DNA from: [Synechococcus] sp. NIES-970
GTDB taxonomy: Bacteria > Cyanobacteriota > Cyanobacteriia > Cyanobacteriales > MRBY01
DNA: 64,000 nt
NCBI GenBank assembly: GCA_002356215.1
Contig: AP017960.1
Location: 1-64,000, forward strand
Reading direction: 5' to 3'
Positions 61,375 to 64,000 of this stretch are shown here, piece after piece. Every line of letters starts with the position of its first letter. Positions within the stretch are counted from its first letter, which is position 1. A model generated the notes under the pieces. It saw nothing but the letters and a program-made list of their open reading frames with translations. It ran no database searches and was not told where the DNA came from. Position numbers and translations under genes: made by a program.

Positions 61375-62322
61375 TTAAGCCCCATGGCTGGCGGCGCTGC
61401 TGGATTGGGCGAGATAAATCCCGGTCAAAACTACAGCAAACCCAATCCAAGTGTTCACGCCTAGGGCTTCGGCAAAGATCATCCAGGCCAAAAGGGCACT
61501 GATAATCGGCTCGAGCAACAAAAAGAGAGAGACAAAACTCGAAGAAAGTTTGTCCATACAGGCGGCAATTAACCGCTGACCAAACCCTTCGCAGAGGATG
61601 CCTAAGCCGAGAACAGCAAAAATGGCGAGCTTACTGGTAGGAAAAAATTGATCTTCGGTGAAGAATACCAAGGGCACGAGTAATAGGCTGCCAACGCCAC
61701 AGCGCCACAGCAGGATTGTTGTCGCATCGAAGGTGTTGCGCAGTTGTTCCACCATGAGGAAATAAGTACCGAGAAAAGCCGCTGACAAAATTGCGTAGAA
61801 ATCACCAATCAGCAGGCCACCGCCACCATTGAGGTCTTCAAAGCCGAGGGCCATGGCTCCCCCCAGGGCGATCGCCATGCCGATGAGAAACTGTTTATCA
61901 AATTTTTTGCCAAAGATCAGCCAGCTGCCCAAACTGGTGAAAATTGGGGTCAGGTTATTTAACAGCATACATTTGGCGACAGTGGTGTATTGCAGGGAAA
62001 TGGCCCACAGGCTCAGGGAAATCACTGAAATCAAGCCTACCCCAAGGAGCAGTAGCCACTGGGCTTGAGTCGTCTCTGGGGCGGCTTCAGGAACGGGATT
62101 TGCTTCTGGGATTGCTGGGGTGCGAGTCAGAAATTTTCCTAGGCCGAATACCAGAAAAAAAATAAACATCCGGTTAAAAACTGTGGCATTGGCTCCCAGC
62201 TCGGTTTCACTGAAGCGAATAAAAATGGGGGCAAAAGAAATGGCGCAGAGGGCTAGGGTCAGGGTGGCGATCGCCAAAACCGTAGAGCGGTCCCCTTGGG
62301 GTCGGGAGAGATTAACAGCCAT
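61375..62322 (-). CDS. EamA-family (DMT) transporter
   Basis: A 315-residue membrane protein of the drug/metabolite transporter superfamily with ten predicted helices in two EamA repeats. Repeat one is about residues 10-150 (LTLALCAISFAPIFIRFSET) and repeat two about 165-305 (GDFYAILSAAFLGTYFLMVE). The typical EamA end-of-repeat pattern is LLNNLTPIFTSLGSWLIFGK and LLLEPIISALLAWMIFAEAL. The ATG at 62322 is preferred; an upstream in-frame start at 62361 adds 13 residues. The substrate is unknown. Confidence 0.88.
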   Translation of the reverse strand: MAVNLSRPQGDRSTVLAIATLTLALCAISFAPIFIRFSETELGANATVFNRMFIFFLVFGLGKFLTRTPAIPEANPVPEAAPETTQAQWLLLLGVGLISVISLSLWAISLQYTTVAKCMLLNNLTPIFTSLGSWLIFGKKFDKQFLIGMAIALGGAMALGFEDLNGGGGLLIGDFYAILSAAFLGTYFLMVEQLRNTFDATTILLWRCGVGSLLLVPLVFFTEDQFFPTSKLAIFAVLGLGILCEGFGQRLIAACMDKLSSSFVSLFLLLEPIISALLAWMIFAEALGVNTWIGFAVVLTGIYLAQSSSAASHGA

Positions 62323-62714
62323 GGAATATTTGGAAAAAATCTGGAGAATAAGCCTTTCCACCTTGCCCCAGGACTAACCTGGTAACTGTGCTGGCGATTA
62401 CATTTAGATTAAAGTCGTTTTTCGGGCTATTTTTGAACAATTTTTATGATCCGTGGGCTTTTTCCAATGACGACAGGATTTTTTATTAGTATCATTAAAA
62501 CACTAAGATGGGCAGAAAATTACTGCGAGCGGAAGATGCTAACTCTTAGAAAAAGTGGCACTGACCTGTCAAAGTTTCAAAAAAACATTTAGCTTGAAAA
62601 GGAGTCAGAGGGGGATTTTTCTAGCCTGCTAGGATAGGATCGCCTGCGTGACTATGCTGCAAAAAGCAGTCTAAAAAATTCTGAATCCATTCAGTCCAGG
62701 GAGCTTTTTCAATA
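62323..62714. other. Intergenic region between divergent genes
   Basis: About 390 bases with no gene. It contains T-rich tracts and the sequence AAGGAGTCAGAGGGGG near 62599-62614, but no convincing promoter or terminator. Confidence 0.35.
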
Positions 62715-63431
62715 ATGAATTTATTTTTTACAGGAATGGTTTGGGCTGAATTTTCCCACGGAATCACCGCCATAATCGGTTTACTATCTGGCGCGAGTAG
62801 TAATTTTTCTCCCCAAACTTGGTTACTAGAAGCCCTCCAATGGATTAATAACCTTGGCATTTTGGGGGTGATCGCCTTTATGGGGTTATATATTTTAGCG
62901 ACGGTAGCGTTTCTACCTGGATCCATTCTCACCCTGGGGGCCGGGGTGGTGTTTGGGGTGGTGTTCGGCGCAATATACGTGTTTATTGGGGCAACCCTAG
63001 GGGCGATCGCTGCTTTTCTGGTGGGTCGTTACTTGGCGCGGCCTTGGGTCACGAAAAAAATTGCCATGAACCCTAAATTTCAAGCGATTGATCAGGCCGT
63101 CGGTCGAGAGGGTTTTAAAATTGTTCTCCTTACGCGCCTTTCCCCAGTCTTTCCGTTCAACTTGTTGAACTATGCCTATGGGATCACAGGGGTTTCCCTC
63201 AAGGATTATGCCCTCGCTTCTGTGGGGATGATTCCTGGCACGATTATGTATGTTTACATTGGCTCCTTAGCTGGAAATTTGGCCACCCTCGGCACAGAAA
63301 GCAGTAATGTCAACCCGATCGCCCAATGGTCTATTCGCCTGTTGGGGTTTGCGGCCACCGTCGCCGTCACGGTTTACATCACAAAAATTGCCAGACGTGC
63401 CCTCCAGGAAACGGTGACGGAATTACCTTAA
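62715..63431 (+). CDS. TVP38/TMEM64 (DedA-like, SNARE-associated) membrane protein
   Basis: A 238-residue membrane protein of the TVP38/TMEM64 family. Conserved signatures are FLPGSILTLGAGVVFGVVFG near residue 75 and the re-entrant region KIVLLTRLSPVFPFNLLNYA near 137, followed by YGITGVSLKDYALASVGMIP. About five hydrophobic segments are visible. The family is related to DedA proteins, several of which scramble or flip membrane lipids. ATG 62715 is the first in frame. Confidence 0.9.
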   Translation: MNLFFTGMVWAEFSHGITAIIGLLSGASSNFSPQTWLLEALQWINNLGILGVIAFMGLYILATVAFLPGSILTLGAGVVFGVVFGAIYVFIGATLGAIAAFLVGRYLARPWVTKKIAMNPKFQAIDQAVGREGFKIVLLTRLSPVFPFNLLNYAYGITGVSLKDYALASVGMIPGTIMYVYIGSLAGNLATLGTESSNVNPIAQWSIRLLGFAATVAVTVYITKIARRALQETVTELP

Positions 63432-63468
63432 AGCTTCAGAAATCATTATAAATTTGTCTGCCGAAAAA

Positions 63469-64000
63469 ATGGAACAGCAATTATTCTTTGTGGCATTGAT
63501 CTTGCCACCAGACCTGGGGGCGATCGCCAACGGCTGGCAATATTACTGCGTGGATCATTTTCAGACGAAAAAAGCGCTCAATTCACCGCCCCACATCACC
63601 CTCCAGCCCCCTTTTAAACTGCCTGCTCAGGATTTTGGGCAACTGCAAAATCTCTTGCAAACCTTTGCCCAGAGCCGCCCAGTGATTCCAATTCAGCTCA
63701 TAGGGTTTAATTGTTTCCCGCCCCGGGTCATTTATCTGGATGTCGAATGCAGCCAAAAACTCCTAAACTGCCAGAGTCAACTTAAAAATACTTTCGCAGA
63801 AAAATTACAAATCTGTGATCAACGCTATGGCGATCGCCCCTTTAGGCCCCATGTTACCCTCGCTTTTAAGGATCTGAGTCGAGATAATTTTGCCCGGGCT
63901 TGGGCTTTTTTTCAAGGGCGTTCCCTGGATCATAATTTTGTTGCCCAGGGTGTAAGCTTGCTGCAACATAATGGTCGCCACTGGCAAATGAGCGCTTATT
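63469..64000 (+). CDS. 2'-5' RNA ligase-family 2H phosphoesterase (3' truncated)
   Basis: 177 codons are present; the gene runs off the right edge. It belongs to the 2H phosphoesterase superfamily (LigT/2'-5' RNA ligase-like). The two catalytic His-x-Thr motifs are visible: PPHITLQPPFKL near residue 43 and RPHVTLAFKDLSRD near 128. The start MEQQLFFVALILPPDLGAIA lies 37 bases after the TVP38 gene, so the two may be co-transcribed. The family acts on RNA or nucleotide 2'-5' or cyclic phosphates. Confidence 0.85.
   Translation, partial: MEQQLFFVALILPPDLGAIANGWQYYCVDHFQTKKALNSPPHITLQPPFKLPAQDFGQLQNLLQTFAQSRPVIPIQLIGFNCFPPRVIYLDVECSQKLLNCQSQLKNTFAEKLQICDQRYGDRPFRPHVTLAFKDLSRDNFARAWAFFQGRSLDHNFVAQGVSLLQHNGRHWQMSAY

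Noticed and set aside
1-64000. tRNA, rRNA, tmRNA and CRISPR elements
   Set aside because: I looked for T-loop-like GTTCGAATC sequences, clover-leaf arms and regularly spaced repeats and found none convincing.

Overview
This window comes from a cyanobacterium. The HIP1 octamer (GCGATCGC) and its extended forms recur throughout, and the gene content is cyanobacterial: TonB-dependent receptors with AMIN domains, a ModB-ModC fusion, DUF29 and Rpn/DUF4351 accessory genes, and a Ser/Thr kinase ending in an ARC6/IMS-like domain. A Picosynechococcus/Synechococcus PCC 7002-like unicellular strain fits, but that placement is inference. I found no rRNA, tRNA or CRISPR array and no intact insertion sequence.

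Layout. (1) 1-4.1 kb: the tail of an unknown gene, a TauE/SafE permease, and a molybdate importer (modA plus fused modBC). (2) 4.2-5.3 kb: a XerC/D-like tyrosine recombinase and a fossil VapB-type antitoxin with a stop at codon 2. (3) 5.9-22.3 kb: a surface-glycan island. pseB, pseC, an SpsF-type cytidylyltransferase, pseG, pseH and pseI together account for CMP-pseudaminic acid synthesis. A formyltransferase-like protein and a PIG-L deacetylase between pseH and pseI suggest a modified nonulosonate. The island also has an ABC exporter, three glycosyltransferase-type proteins and a methyltransferase. It is interrupted by a DUF29 gene, an Rpn-like nuclease gene, a PIN/AbrB toxin-antitoxin pair and a truncated copy of the ABC exporter joined at a HIP1 site.

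(4) 22.7-42.0 kb: a TonB-dependent iron/siderophore uptake locus. It encodes FecE/FecD/FecC-like importer parts, two binding lipoproteins, two AMIN-containing outer-membrane receptors, TonB with an unusual C-terminal tail, ExbB, ExbD, a PchR-like AraC regulator, two ABC half-transporters that look like a heterodimer, a MORN-repeat protein and a DUF1636 metal-binding protein. (5) 42.3-46.0 kb: a membrane-anchored cupin, a TspO-like membrane protein and an NCS2-family permease.

(6) 46.7-55.8 kb is the most unusual part. Six co-directional genes encode a vWA lipoprotein, a four-helix membrane protein, a divergent FtsZ/tubulin-like GTPase, a 1093-residue protein ending in an actin/Hsp70-like ATPase, and two membrane/coiled-coil proteins (one with a TM2 domain). 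The last two share an unrecognised C-terminal domain present three times. A tubulin-type and an actin-type nucleotide switch in one operon with envelope-anchored partners suggests an uncharacterised membrane-remodelling or envelope-assembly machine.

(7) 55.8-64 kb: a membrane-anchored class A beta-lactamase-like protein, a kinase-SPOR-IMS protein, a small unknown protein, a winged-helix protein with a structured leader, an EamA transporter, a TVP38/DedA-type protein and a 2'-5' RNA ligase-like protein cut by the window end.
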